DNA of 64,000 bases from Streptomyces violaceoruber (lineage in GTDB: Bacteria > Actinomycetota > Actinomycetes > Streptomycetales > Streptomycetaceae): contig NZ_CP137734.1 in assembly GCF_033406955.1 (NCBI RefSeq), positions 3,720,001-3,784,000 on the forward strand. The letters are read 5' to 3'. The position numbers were made by a program, and so were the translations under genes. Positions 25,096-33,766 of the stretch are shown here, in pieces. How positions within the stretch are numbered: the first letter of the stretch is position 1; each line of letters starts with the position of its first letter. The notes under the pieces were generated by a model. That model ran no database searches, was not told the origin of the DNA, and saw nothing but the letters and a program-made list of their open reading frames with translations.

Positions 25096-25242
25096 ACCGA
25101 CGATCACGCGTCGGCCGCCGTGAGCGGTTCCGAACCCGTCCCACGGTGGCATCCCACCGCCGGTCGTCAGACCCTGGTCGTACGCCCAAGTACCCCCGCG
25201 CTCCGACGCGTTGAGCGCACCCGGACCCCTAACGTCCTCCGC

Positions 25243-26403
25243 ATGACCGGCAGATCACGCACCTCACGCAGAACCGTCCTGACCGCACTGCTCGCGGGAG
25301 CCGTGTCCGTCCCCCTCCTGGGCGCCGCTCCCGCGTCGTCGGCACCCGCCGCCGTACTGGAGTTGCCCTCGCCCACCGGCCCCCACCCCGTCGGCCGCCG
25401 CACCCTGCACCTCGTCGACCGGCACCGCCCCGACCCCTGGGTGCCGGCGGCGCGGGGCCGGGAGCTGATGGTGTCCGTGTCCTACCCGGCACGCTCGTCC
25501 GGCGCACGCCCGGCGGCGTACATGACCCGGAGTGAGGCGCAGCGGCTCCTGGAGCTCAAGGGGCTGGCCGGGGTCGTGCCGGCCGCGACGGTCGCGGGGA
25601 CGCGCACGCACGCGCAGGCCGACGCACCCCCCGCCCCGGGCCGCTTCCCTCTCGTCCTGCTGTCCCCCGGCTTCTCCGTGCCGCGCACCACGCTCACCGC
25701 GCTCGCCGTGGACGTGGCCGCCCGCGGTTACGTCGTCGCCGCCGTGGACCACGCCTACGAGTCCGTCGGGACGGAGTTCCCCGGAGGCCGGGTCCCGCCG
25801 TGCGTGGCCTGCGACCGGGTCGGCGTCGACGTCGACGAGGCGACGGTCGTGCGGGGCCGGGCCGCGGACCTCTCCTTCGTGATCGACGAGCTGACCGGCC
25901 GCCGGAGTACGGGGGCACTGGCGCGCCTGATCGACCCGGGCCGTATCGGCGTCGCCGGCCATTCGATCGGCGGAGCGGCCGCCCTGGCCACGATGGCGGC
26001 CGACCGCCGGGTACGGGCGGGGGTCAACCTGGACGGGGGCTTCTTCGTGCCGGACGCGGGACACCGCATCGGCGGACGCCCGTTCATGATGGTCGGAGCC
26101 GAGGCCGTCCACGGTCCCGGCAACACCGCCGGCGACTGGGCCGCCACCTACGACCGCCTGCACGGCTGGAAGCGCTGGCTGACCGTGTCCGGGGCCGGGC
26201 ACTTCTCCTTCACCGACATCCCCTGGCTGGCGGAGCAGCTGGGGCTGCCCGATCCGCAGGTGCCGCTCCCGGGCGAACGGGGCTGGTACATCACCCGCGA
26301 CTACGTCGGCGCCTTCTTCGACCTCCACCTGCGGGGCCTCCCCCAGCCCCTCCTCCACGGCCCCACGTCCTCCCACCCCGAAGTCGGGTTCCACCGGCCG
26401 TAG
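25243..26403 (+). CDS. Tat-exported lipase / PAF-acetylhydrolase-like hydrolase
   Basis: A 386-residue secreted alpha/beta hydrolase. The N-terminus RTSRRTVLTALLAGAVSVPLLGAAPASSAPA is a twin-arginine signal ending in an ALA-type cleavage motif near residue 34. The domain has the nucleophile GHSIGG (about residues 245-250), an Asp in VNLDGGFF and the catalytic His in SGAGHFSFTD. The segment RFPLVLLSPGFSVPRTTLTAL and the covering YITRDYVGAFFDLHL match platelet-activating-factor acetylhydrolase/esterase proteins of Streptomyces. The ATG at 25243 is chosen because the signal peptide begins there; the frame is open much further upstream by chance. Substrate is probably a short-chain ester or phospholipid. 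Confidence 0.9.
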   Translation: MTGRSRTSRRTVLTALLAGAVSVPLLGAAPASSAPAAVLELPSPTGPHPVGRRTLHLVDRHRPDPWVPAARGRELMVSVSYPARSSGARPAAYMTRSEAQRLLELKGLAGVVPAATVAGTRTHAQADAPPAPGRFPLVLLSPGFSVPRTTLTALAVDVAARGYVVAAVDHAYESVGTEFPGGRVPPCVACDRVGVDVDEATVVRGRAADLSFVIDELTGRRSTGALARLIDPGRIGVAGHSIGGAAALATMAADRRVRAGVNLDGGFFVPDAGHRIGGRPFMMVGAEAVHGPGNTAGDWAATYDRLHGWKRWLTVSGAGHFSFTDIPWLAEQLGLPDPQVPLPGERGWYITRDYVGAFFDLHLRGLPQPLLHGPTSSHPEVGFHRP

Positions 26404-26421
26404 CGGTCCCCGACGCAACCG

Positions 26422-29277
26422 TCACTCCAACCGCTCCGCCAGCACCTCCGCCAGATGCCGCCCCCGCACCCCCGCCAGCTGCTCCAGCTGCGTCCGGCAC
26501 GAGAAGCCGTCCGCCAGGACCACCGCGCCGTCCGGGGCCTCGCGCACCGCGGGGAGGAGCTGGTCCTCGGCGCACGCGGCCGACACCTCGTAGTGGCCGT
26601 CCTCGAAGCCGAAGTTGCCCGCGAGGCCGCAGCAGCCGCCGCTCAGCTCACCGGTCAGGCCCGCCGACTCGCGCAGGCGCCGGTCGGCCGCGTCGCCCAG
26701 GACCGCGTGCTGGTGGCAGTGGGTCTGGCCGACCGCCGGGAGGTTCACCTGCGGCGGTGTCCAGTCGGGGGCGTGCCGCTCCAGCGCTTCGGCGAAGGTC
26801 AGCACACGCGCTGCGAGCCGGGCCGCGCGCGGGTCGTCGTGCAGCAGCTCGGGCAGGTCCGTGCGCAGGGCGGCGGCGCAGCTCGGCTCCAGGACGACGA
26901 CCGGCGCGGACGTCTCCAGCACCGGGGCCATCAGGTCCAGGGTGCGGCGCATCACCGCGCGGGCCCGGTCGAGTTGGCCCGTGGAGACGTACGTCAGTCC
27001 GCAGCAGACCCGGCCGCCCCGACGGGCCGTCAGCAGCGCCAGGGCCGACCTCGACGTGCCGTCCCCGACCACCGCACGTCCTCGCAGCGTCGGCGGCAGC
27101 GCCACTCGCAGCCCCGCCGCCTCCAGCACCCGTACGGCCGCCCGGCCGACGGAGGGCGAGAGGTGCTCGGTGAAGGTGTCGGGCCACAGGACCACCAGGT
27201 CACCGGTACCGGCCGGCCCCCGGCGCCTCCCGCGCCACCACCTGCTGAACGTCTCCCCCGCCAGCCGCGGCACCTCCCGTTCCCCCGCGATCCCGCCCAG
27301 CCGCTTGGCCACTGCGGCCAACGGCCGCACCGACGCCAGCGCGTTGACGACCGGCACCACCCGCGCCCGGGCCGCCCAGCGCAGCCACACCGGCAGCCAC
27401 CCCATCGCGTAGTGGGCGGCGGGCCGGCGGCGCCCCTCGTAGTGGTGGTGCAGGAACTCCGCCTTGTACGTGGCCATGTCGACCTCGACCGGGCAGTCGG
27501 AGCGGCAGCCCTTGCAGGACAGGCACAGGTCCAGGGCGTCCCTGACCTCCGTCGACCGCCAGCCGTCCGTCACCAGCTCCCCGGCGAGCATCTCGTGCAG
27601 CAGCCGGGCCCGCCCGCGCGTGGAATGCGCCTCGTCCCCCGTCGCACGGAACGACGGGCACATCACGCCCGCCCCGGACACCGACGTCGTACGGCACTTG
27701 GCGACCCCGACGCAGCGGCGCACGGCCGCCGAGAAGTCGCCGCCGTCGGACGGGTAGCCGAACTCCACGTCCACCGGCTCGCGCGGCAGGACGGAGAAGC
27801 GGAGGTTCGCGTCGAGCGGCGCCGGGCGGACCAGCATGCCGGGGTTGAGGAGGTCGTCCGGGTCCCAGACCGCCTTGGCCCGCTCGAAGAGCGCCACCGT
27901 CTCGGGCCCGTACATCCTCGGCAGCAGCTCCGCCCGCGCCTGCCCGTCCCCGTGCTCCCCGGACAGCGATCCGCCGTGCGCCACCACCACGTCCGCCAGC
28001 TCCTCCGAGAAGCGGCGGAAGCGGGCGACCCCGGCCTCCGACAGCAGGTCGAAGTCGATGCGTACGTGGATGCAGCCGTCGCCGAAGTGCCCGTACGGCG
28101 TGCCGCGCAGCTCGTGGGCGGTGAGCAGGCGCCGGAAGTCGCGCAGATAGCCTCCCAGCCGGGCCGGCGGCACCGCGCAGTCCTCCCACCCCGGCCACGC
28201 CTCCGAACCGTCCGGCATCCTGGTCGCCGTACCGCTCGCGTCCTCCCGGATCCGCCACAGCGTGCGCTGCCCCGCCGGGTCGGTCACCACCAGCGCGTCC
28301 ACGACGTCCGCCGCCCGGACGACCGCCTCCGCCCGCGCCCGCGCCTCCGCCTCCGTGTCGCCGCCGGTCTCCACGAACAGCCAGGCCCCGCCCCTCGGCA
28401 GCCCCTCCGTGGACGGCACCAGGTCGACCGCCATGCCCTCCACCGTGAGCGGCCCGAGCGGCAGCAGCCCGGCCGCCGCCTCCGCCGCGCCCGCCTCGTC
28501 GGTGTAGCCCAGCACCGCCAGCGCACGCGCGCGGGGCGACTCGACCAGCCGTACGACCGCCTCCGTCAGCACGCCCAGCGTGCCCTCCGAGCCGCAGAAG
28601 GACCGGGCCACGTCCGCGCCCTTCTCCGGGAGGAGGGCGTCCAGCGCGTAGCCGGAGATGCGGCGCGGGAGGTCGGGGAAGCCGGTGCGCAGGCGGGCCA
28701 GCTCGCCGTCCACCAGCTCGCGCAGGCCCTCCGGTGCCCCGGACCACTCCCGCCCGAGCCGCAGCCGCCGCCCCCGCGCGGTGAGCACGGAAAGCTCGCG
28801 CACGCTGTCCGCCGTCGTGCCCCAGGCCACCGAGTGGGAGCCGCAGGAGTTGTTGCCGATCATGCCGCCGAGCGTGCAGCGGCCGTGGGTGGAGGGGTCG
28901 GGGCCGAAACGCAGCCCGTGCGGCGCGGCGGCGTCCTGGAGACGGTCCAGGACCAGCCCCGGCTGGACGACGGCCGTACGCGCCTCCGGATCGATCCCGA
29001 CCAGCCGGTTCATGTGCCGCGTGAAGTCCAGCACCACCCCCGTACCGGTCGCCTGCCCGGCGATGGACGTGCCGCCGCCCCGCGCCACGACCGGCACGCC
29101 GCGCTCCCGGCACACCTCCAGCACGGCCGCCACGTCGTCGGCGTCCCTCGGGGCCACGACACCGAGCGGGACCCGGCGGTAGTTCGAGGCGTCCATCGTG
29201 GTCAGCGCCCGGGACGTGGTGTCGAACCCGACCTCGCCGCGGACGGCCCTGCGCAGTGCTGCCTCCAGATCCGTCAT
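26422..29277 (-). CDS. FAD-binding / Fe-S (CCG-domain) oxidoreductase fusion
   Basis: A 951-residue fusion. Residues about 1-480 are a GlcD-type FAD-linked oxidase: VVARGGGTSIAGQATGTGVVLD (FAD PP-loop), GRCTLGGMIGNNSCGSHSVAWG, FCGSEGTLGVLTE and YGHFGDGCIHVRIDF with GEHGDGQ. About 500-640 is a ferredoxin-like region with CLSCKGCRSDCP and an upstream looser Cys group (CVGVAKC and C12 later). About 700-951 holds two CCG half-motifs (RVCCGLTY; GGCCGLAGNFGFE). This layout oxidises a 2-hydroxy acid such as D-lactate and passes electrons to the quinone pool, like Dld-II or a GlpC-like fusion. I chose the ATG at 29275-29277. It is divergent from serC and convergent with the Tat hydrolase gene. Confidence 0.9.
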   Translation of the reverse strand: MTDLEAALRRAVRGEVGFDTTSRALTTMDASNYRRVPLGVVAPRDADDVAAVLEVCRERGVPVVARGGGTSIAGQATGTGVVLDFTRHMNRLVGIDPEARTAVVQPGLVLDRLQDAAAPHGLRFGPDPSTHGRCTLGGMIGNNSCGSHSVAWGTTADSVRELSVLTARGRRLRLGREWSGAPEGLRELVDGELARLRTGFPDLPRRISGYALDALLPEKGADVARSFCGSEGTLGVLTEAVVRLVESPRARALAVLGYTDEAGAAEAAAGLLPLGPLTVEGMAVDLVPSTEGLPRGGAWLFVETGGDTEAEARARAEAVVRAADVVDALVVTDPAGQRTLWRIREDASGTATRMPDGSEAWPGWEDCAVPPARLGGYLRDFRRLLTAHELRGTPYGHFGDGCIHVRIDFDLLSEAGVARFRRFSEELADVVVAHGGSLSGEHGDGQARAELLPRMYGPETVALFERAKAVWDPDDLLNPGMLVRPAPLDANLRFSVLPREPVDVEFGYPSDGGDFSAAVRRCVGVAKCRTTSVSGAGVMCPSFRATGDEAHSTRGRARLLHEMLAGELVTDGWRSTEVRDALDLCLSCKGCRSDCPVEVDMATYKAEFLHHHYEGRRRPAAHYAMGWLPVWLRWAARARVVPVVNALASVRPLAAVAKRLGGIAGEREVPRLAGETFSRWWRGRRRGPAGTGDLVVLWPDTFTEHLSPSVGRAAVRVLEAAGLRVALPPTLRGRAVVGDGTSRSALALLTARRGGRVCCGLTYVSTGQLDRARAVMRRTLDLMAPVLETSAPVVVLEPSCAAALRTDLPELLHDDPRAARLAARVLTFAEALERHAPDWTPPQVNLPAVGQTHCHQHAVLGDAADRRLRESAGLTGELSGGCCGLAGNFGFEDGHYEVSAACAEDQLLPAVREAPDGAVVLADGFSCRTQLEQLAGVRGRHLAEVLAERLE

Positions 29278-29387
29278 GCCTCCAGCATGGGCGCTCGTAG
29301 CTCCGCACAGGTCCGCTCGGCGGAGATCTCGTCTCATCGGACGGACATGTCTTCGTCCGGTTTGGCCGAGGCGATACCCTCCGGCTC

Positions 29388-30506
29388 GTGGCTGAGATCC
29401 AGATTCCTGCTGACATGAAGCCCGCGGACGGTCGTTTCGGCGCGGGTCCCTCCAAGGTGCGGGTGGAGGCGCTGGACGCCCTGGCCGCCACCGGTACGTC
29501 CCTGCTCGGCACCTCCCACCGCCAGGCGCCCGTCAAGAACCTGGTCGGCAAGGTCCGTGAGGGCATCCGCGAGCTGTTCCGGCTCCCCGACGGCTACGAG
29601 GTGATCCTCGGCAACGGCGGCTCCACGGCGTTCTGGGACGTCGCGACCCACGGCCTGATCGAGAACAAGTCGCAGCACCTGAGCTTCGGCGAGTTCTCCT
29701 CCAAGTTCGCCAAGGCCGCCAAGCTCGCCCCGTGGCTGGCCGAGCCGACCGTCGTCGCCGCCGACCCCGGCACCCACCCCGAGGCGCGCGCCGAGGCCGG
29801 CGTGGACGTGTACGGCCTCACGCACAACGAGACCTCCACCGGTGTCGCCATGCCCATCAGGCGCGTGGCCGGTGCCGACGAGGGCGCCCTCGTCCTGGTC
29901 GACGCGACGTCGGGGGCGGGCGGCCTTCCGGTCGACATCTCGGAGACCGACGTCTACTACTTCGCCCCGCAGAAGTCCTTCGCCTCCGACGGCGGCCTGT
30001 GGATCGGCGTGTTCTCCCCGGCCGCGATCGAGCGCGCCGAGCGCGTGCACGCGTCCGGCCGCCATGTCCCGGAGTTCTTCTCGCTGCCGACGGCGATCGA
30101 CAACTCCCGCAAGAACCAGACGTACAACACCCCGGCGCTGGCCACCCTGTTCCTCCTCGGCGAGCAGCTGGACTGGATGAACGGCCAGGGCGGCCTGGAC
30201 TTCACCACGGCCCGCACCAAGGACTCCTCGTCCCGCCTGTACACGTGGGCCGACGAGTCCAAGTACGCCACCCCGTTCGTCTCGGACCCGGCCAAGCGCT
30301 CGCAGGTCATCGGCACGATCGACTTCTCCGACGACATCGACGCCGCCGCCGTCGCCAAGGTGCTGCGCGCCAACGGCATCGTCGACACCGAGCCGTACCG
30401 CAAGCTCGGCCGCAACCAGCTGCGCGTGGCGATGTTCCCGGCGATCGACCCGGCGGACGTCGAGGCGCTGACGAAGTGCGTGGACCACGTCATCGAGAAG
30501 CTGTAG
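29388..30506 (+). CDS. serC: phosphoserine aminotransferase
   Basis: A 372-residue PLP enzyme that makes O-phosphoserine from 3-phosphohydroxypyruvate and glutamate in serine biosynthesis. The actinobacterial SerC pattern is clear: MKPADGRFGAGPSKVR at the N-terminus, TSHRQAPVK, the cofactor segment GNGGSTAFWD, THNETSTGVAMPIRR, LVDATSGAGGLP and the PLP-lysine segment FAPQKSFASDGGLWIG near residue 196. The GTG start at 29388 lies 7 bases after a TACCCT -10-like hexamer (29375-29380), so the mRNA may be leaderless. A strong terminator hairpin follows. It is divergent from the FAD/Fe-S oxidoreductase gene and does not sit in an amino-acid operon. Confidence 0.95.
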   Translation: MAEIQIPADMKPADGRFGAGPSKVRVEALDALAATGTSLLGTSHRQAPVKNLVGKVREGIRELFRLPDGYEVILGNGGSTAFWDVATHGLIENKSQHLSFGEFSSKFAKAAKLAPWLAEPTVVAADPGTHPEARAEAGVDVYGLTHNETSTGVAMPIRRVAGADEGALVLVDATSGAGGLPVDISETDVYYFAPQKSFASDGGLWIGVFSPAAIERAERVHASGRHVPEFFSLPTAIDNSRKNQTYNTPALATLFLLGEQLDWMNGQGGLDFTTARTKDSSSRLYTWADESKYATPFVSDPAKRSQVIGTIDFSDDIDAAAVAKVLRANGIVDTEPYRKLGRNQLRVAMFPAIDPADVEALTKCVDHVIEKL

Positions 30507-30530
30507 CAGCGACCACGAGTCCAGCGACGG

Positions 30531-30563
30531 AGGGCGCCCGGCGAATCATCCGCCGGGCGCCCT
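30531..30563 (+). terminator. serC terminator
   Basis: AGGGCGCCCGGCG (30531-30543) and CGCCGGGCGCCCT (30551-30563) form a perfect 13-bp stem with a 7-base AATCATC loop, 24 bases after the serC stop. No U-tract. Confidence 0.8.
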
Positions 30564-30579
30564 GCGCGCATCCGTGGGA

Positions 30580-30745
30580 CCTCTGCTCCCCGACGAACAG
30601 CTCCTCGGCCCGCTCCACGGTCGGGGAGCGGTCCAGCCAGGTGCCCGGCACGTCGAGACCGGTGCAGGCGGTGACCCGCTCCCGGACGGAGTGCGCCTTG
30701 ACGATGTGCAGGACTATGACACCGGTCGGCACGCCAGACGGAGGA
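30580..30745 (-). pseudogene. possible gene remnant
   Basis: One minus-strand frame reads IVLHIVKAHSVRERVTACTG then LDVPGTWLDRSPTVERAEEL, which has the balanced composition and G/C third-position bias of a real Streptomyces protein, unlike the other frames. There is no start with a ribosome site and it runs toward the serC terminator, so it looks like a decayed C-terminal fragment. I do not recognise the family. Confidence 0.25.
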
Positions 30746-30767
30746 CACCCGGCGGGGGTCCGCCGGG

Positions 30768-31145
30768 CTACATCGGTTCGACGAGGGCTGCTCGCCACTC
30801 GGGGCGCGGGTCGGCCCCCATGCTCGTCCAGTACTCCGTCCCACGGACGACCTGCCCGTCGCGGACGGTCCAGAACGACGCCGCGCGGAAGACGCCGAGA
30901 CTGTCGTGCGGCACTTCCACCTCGGAGACGACCTCGTCGCCCTCGGCCACCACCTTGAGCACCCGAATCGACCAGCCTTCCGGGTATTCGCGGTTCACCG
31001 CGACGAAGTTCTCCCGGCCGACGATGCGTTCGAGGCTGATCGGCCACTCGACAACGGCGTCCTCGGCGATCAACCCGGCGACGGCTGCCCAGTCACGGGC
31101 CTGGATCCGGTCCCACAGTGTCTCGATGACCTTCGACGATTCCAT
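30768..31145 (-). CDS. SnoaL/NTF2-like protein
   Basis: A 125-residue cone-shaped alpha+beta barrel of the nuclear-transport-factor-2 superfamily. IETLWDRIQARDWAAVAGLIAEDAVVEWPISLERIVGRENFVAVNREYPEGW is the classic N-terminal helix and pocket-lining portion, and AASFWTVRDGQVVRGTEYWTSM the C-terminal sheet. Members include polyketide cyclases, ketosteroid isomerases and many ligand-binding proteins of unknown role. The ATG at 31143-31145 starts at the normal first helix. The response-regulator gene ends 60 bp upstream on the same strand, but no functional link is evident. Confidence 0.85.
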   Translation of the reverse strand: MESSKVIETLWDRIQARDWAAVAGLIAEDAVVEWPISLERIVGRENFVAVNREYPEGWSIRVLKVVAEGDEVVSEVEVPHDSLGVFRAASFWTVRDGQVVRGTEYWTSMGADPRPEWRAALVEPM

Positions 31146-31204
31146 CGGCGGAGCCTTTCACACCGGTCTGACAAGGGCCTCGTCAACGGCAAGTCGGTTG
31201 TTCC

Positions 31205-31885
31205 TCAGGCCAGTCCCGCCCCGATGGCGCGGCGGACCGCGTCCGCGCGGTCGCGGATGTGGGCCTTGGCGAACAGGTTGTTGATGTGGGTCTTGACCGT
31301 GGCCTCGCTGATGAAGAGTTTCTCCGCGATGCCCCGGTTGGACAGGCCCTGGCCGATCAGGGCGAGGACCTCGCGCTCGCGGGGTGTGAGGTCGTCCGGC
31401 AGCGGCTGACGGGCCGCGTCGCCCGGGGCGGGCGCCGCCTTCGTCCTGGCCGTGGCGAGCAGGCGGTTCTGGACCTCCCGGTCGAGTACGGACTGGCCCG
31501 CGCCCGCGGCCCGGATCGCGCGGGTGATGTCCTGGCGCCCCGCGTTCTTGGTCAGGTAACCGCGGGCGCCCGCGCCGAGCGCGCCCAGGATCGACTCGTC
31601 GTCGGCGAAGGTGGTCAGGACGACCACCGCCACCTCCGGGTGCTCCTCGGTCAGCCGGCGGGTCGTCTCGATGCCGTCCAGCACGGGCATCCGCAGGTCC
31701 ATCAGCACCACGTCGACGGGGCCGGCGGCCACCGCCGCCAGTACCTCGGTGCCGTCCGCGGCCGCCGCCACGACGTCGATGTCCTCCGCCAGGCCGAGCA
31801 CCGCGGCAAGCGGTTCCCGCACGGCGGCCTGGTCGTCGGCGACGATCACCTTCAACCGCGTCGGTCCCTCGCTCTGTTCGTTCAT
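31205..31885 (-). CDS. NarL/LuxR-type response regulator
   Basis: A 226-residue two-component regulator. The receiver domain (about residues 10-130) has the acidic pair in VIVADD, the phospho-acceptor Asp in VLMDLRMPVLDG near residue 62, a switch Thr in LTTFADDE and the Lys in YLTKNAG. The LuxR helix-turn-helix (about 163-222) includes DLTPREREVLALIGQGLSNRGIAEKLFISEATVKTHINNLFAK. The start ATG overlaps the kinase stop codon as ATGA, so the pair is translationally coupled. It is phosphorylated by the DesK-type kinase encoded just upstream. Target genes are unknown; the ABC exporter upstream has its own TetR. Confidence 0.93.
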   Translation of the reverse strand: MNEQSEGPTRLKVIVADDQAAVREPLAAVLGLAEDIDVVAAAADGTEVLAAVAAGPVDVVLMDLRMPVLDGIETTRRLTEEHPEVAVVVLTTFADDESILGALGAGARGYLTKNAGRQDITRAIRAAGAGQSVLDREVQNRLLATARTKAAPAPGDAARQPLPDDLTPREREVLALIGQGLSNRGIAEKLFISEATVKTHINNLFAKAHIRDRADAVRRAIGAGLA

Positions 31886-33093
31886 CCTGGAATCACCGTT
31901 TCCACCTGCCAGCCGCCCTGGTCCGGTCCCTCGGTGACCGGCCCCGCGCTGACGCTCCCGCCCAGCAGGGCGACGCGCTCGCGCATTCCGATCAGACCCA
32001 TTCCGCTGCCGGCGCCGGGGGTCACCGCACGGGTGGCGGGCCGGTTGCGGATCCTCAGTGTGATCGACGCGGCGGTGAACGTCAGCTCCACCTCGGCCTT
32101 TCCGCCGGGAGCGTGCCTGGCCGCGTTGGTCAGCGCCTCCTGGGCGATCCTCAGCAGGTTCTGGGTCACCTGGGCCGGCACCTCGCGGACGGTTCCCGTG
32201 ACCGTGAGGGCGTCGCGGTGGCCCGACGACTCGACCATCGCGGTCAGGCTCTCCAGTAGCGGCAACGCGTCCTCGCGCAGCGCGTGCACGGTCCACTGGG
32301 CCTGCTTGAGGCTCTCCTTGACCAGGCCGTGGGCCTTGGTGGTGGCCTCCCTGACCTTCTCCAGGTCACCGGTGTCGAGCAGCGCGTCGGCCAGTTCCAG
32401 CTGCATGTTGATGCCGGCCAGGGAGTGCGCGAGGACGTCGTGCACGTCCCGCGCGATCCGGCCGCGCTCGGTGAGGACGGCGGTCCTCGCCTCCGCGCGG
32501 GCGGCGCGTTCCGCCGACTCGGCGGCCGAGAGCGCCGACCGCACGGCCTGGCGCTGGGTGCGGTTGAGGATGCCCACCACGACCGGGACGCCCGTGGTGA
32601 GGCCGAGCACCCACGGCAACTCCGGGTCTCCCGGCCCGAGGTGGAAGTACAGGACACCGGCGCAGAGCAGGGAGCACGTCACCGCGAGGGTGAGTGCCCG
32701 GCCGGTTTCGAGGCGGTAGCCGATGTGCCCGGCGACGAAGTAGGCGAACAGGTAGCCCGTGCCGCTGTCGCTGACGCCGAGGAGGGCAGCCGCCGCGACG
32801 ATGCCGGACGTGAGCCAGGCCAGCGCCACCCGCGGGGGGACCCGGTGCTCGGGCACTCCCCTGGCCAGCAGTGCAGCGGAGTTGAGTACGAAGAGCACGG
32901 CGACCGCCAGGCCCTGGCCGCCGAGGCCCATGGGCCGGATCGTCAGGGCGCCCACGACGACGACCGCGAGGCTCAGGCCCCACTGCACGCGCGGGTCCTG
33001 GCCGGGGACCCGGCCCGGAGCCGGACGCGGGTCCGCCCCCGGGGTCGGGGGCGGGATGCTCTCGGTGGCGGACACCGGCAGAAGATAGCGCAC
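31882..33093 (-). CDS. DesK-type sensor histidine kinase
   Basis: A kinase of about 403 residues. The N-terminal half has five or six membrane helices (VQWGLSLAVVVVGALTI through VLGLTTGVPVVVGIL) with no large extracellular loop, so it probably senses something within the membrane. The HisKA_3 dimerisation segment ERGRIARDVHDVLAHSLAGINMQ carries the phospho-acceptor His near residue 226. The HATPase domain shows LLRIAQEALTNAARHA (N box) and GSGMGLIGMRERVALLGG (G box). The start is uncertain: a GTG at 33091-33093 lies 2 bases after the upstream stop codon and another GTG lies at 33073-33075. It forms a coupled three-gene unit with the membrane protein upstream and the regulator downstream. Confidence 0.88.
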   Translation of the reverse strand: MRYLLPVSATESIPPPTPGADPRPAPGRVPGQDPRVQWGLSLAVVVVGALTIRPMGLGGQGLAVAVLFVLNSAALLARGVPEHRVPPRVALAWLTSGIVAAAALLGVSDSGTGYLFAYFVAGHIGYRLETGRALTLAVTCSLLCAGVLYFHLGPGDPELPWVLGLTTGVPVVVGILNRTQRQAVRSALSAAESAERAARAEARTAVLTERGRIARDVHDVLAHSLAGINMQLELADALLDTGDLEKVREATTKAHGLVKESLKQAQWTVHALREDALPLLESLTAMVESSGHRDALTVTGTVREVPAQVTQNLLRIAQEALTNAARHAPGGKAEVELTFTAASITLRIRNRPATRAVTPGAGSGMGLIGMRERVALLGGSVSAGPVTEGPDQGGWQVETVIPG

Positions 33094-33095
33094 GG

Positions 33096-33653
33096 TCAGG
33101 CCGTACGGTCGAGGACGGGCGCGGCGGAACCAGAGGAAGCGGCGGAAGCGGCGGAAGCCGGGGCACCGGCCCGGACGCGGCTGCGGACGTAGATCGTCGC
33201 CACCCGCGTGACCACCTCGGTCACCGCCATCAGCACGAACGCCGTCACCCACGCCTGGCCGCCCGTGATGTGGTGGGCGACGCTGAACCGGGCGACGTCG
33301 TCGGCGCCGCCGCCGTGCTCGACCCAGACCTGGAAGCCCATGCGGGCGCCCATGCCCAGCACCCACAGGATCGCCGACACGGCGCCCGCCTTGATCATGA
33401 GGTGCCCGTCGAGGGGCCGGATCCGGGTGTAGACGCCGCCCGCGATGCCGAGCACGGCGCCCGCACCCGCCAGGGCCGCGATCAGTACGAGGTCGTTGCC
33501 CCCGGTCGGGACGGAGTCCAGGTAGGAGTACGCGACGAAGGCCACGATCCCCAGCGGGATCAGGAACGTCTTGCGGTCGAGCCGGCCTTCCCGCAGCTGT
33601 CGGAAGACGACCAGAACGAGGGCGATGTCGGTGATCCACTCAGTCGTTGTCAT
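33096..33653 (-). CDS. hypothetical multi-pass membrane protein of the two-component operon
   Basis: A 185-residue protein with four or five membrane helices: EWITDIALVLVVFRQL, KTFLIPLGIVAFVAYSYL, DLVLIAALAGAGAVLGIAGG, MIKAGAVSAILWVLGMGARM and QAWVTAFVLMAVTEVVTRVATIYV. It ends in a low-complexity Ala/Ser tail. Similar DUF1453-like small membrane proteins often precede DesK-type kinases. It begins the operon (ATG 33651-33653) and its stop is 2 bases before the kinase GTG, so it may be the sensory partner of that kinase. This is inference from context. Confidence 0.78.
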   Translation of the reverse strand: MTTTEWITDIALVLVVFRQLREGRLDRKTFLIPLGIVAFVAYSYLDSVPTGGNDLVLIAALAGAGAVLGIAGGVYTRIRPLDGHLMIKAGAVSAILWVLGMGARMGFQVWVEHGGGADDVARFSVAHHITGGQAWVTAFVLMAVTEVVTRVATIYVRSRVRAGAPASAASAASSGSAAPVLDRTA

Positions 33654-33697
33654 GCCCTCAAGGCTGCTCCGACCAGGCCCGCGACACCTGGACCCAC

Positions 33698-33743
33698 GGG
33701 TGGAGCCGGGGGTGGAGATCCACCGCTCCCCCGGTCTCCACCC
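33698..33743. terminator. terminator of the ABC exporter operon
   Basis: GGGTGGAGCCGGGGG (33698-33712) pairs with CCCCCGGTCTCCACCC (33728-33743) with one bulged base, 24 bases after the permease stop codon on the minus strand. Confidence 0.6.
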
Positions 33744-33766
33744 CGGCCCGCACGCCCTGGCCGCCG

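Noticed and set aside
24409..25242. Extension of the Tat hydrolase 278 codons upstream
   Set aside because: The upstream part is antisense to the FG-GAP gene and the twin-arginine signal starts at 25243, so the true start is there.
27200..29566. A long minus-strand frame overlapping the FAD/Fe-S oxidoreductase
   Set aside because: Glycine/arginine-rich shadow of the real gene, which has intact FAD and Fe-S motifs in another frame.
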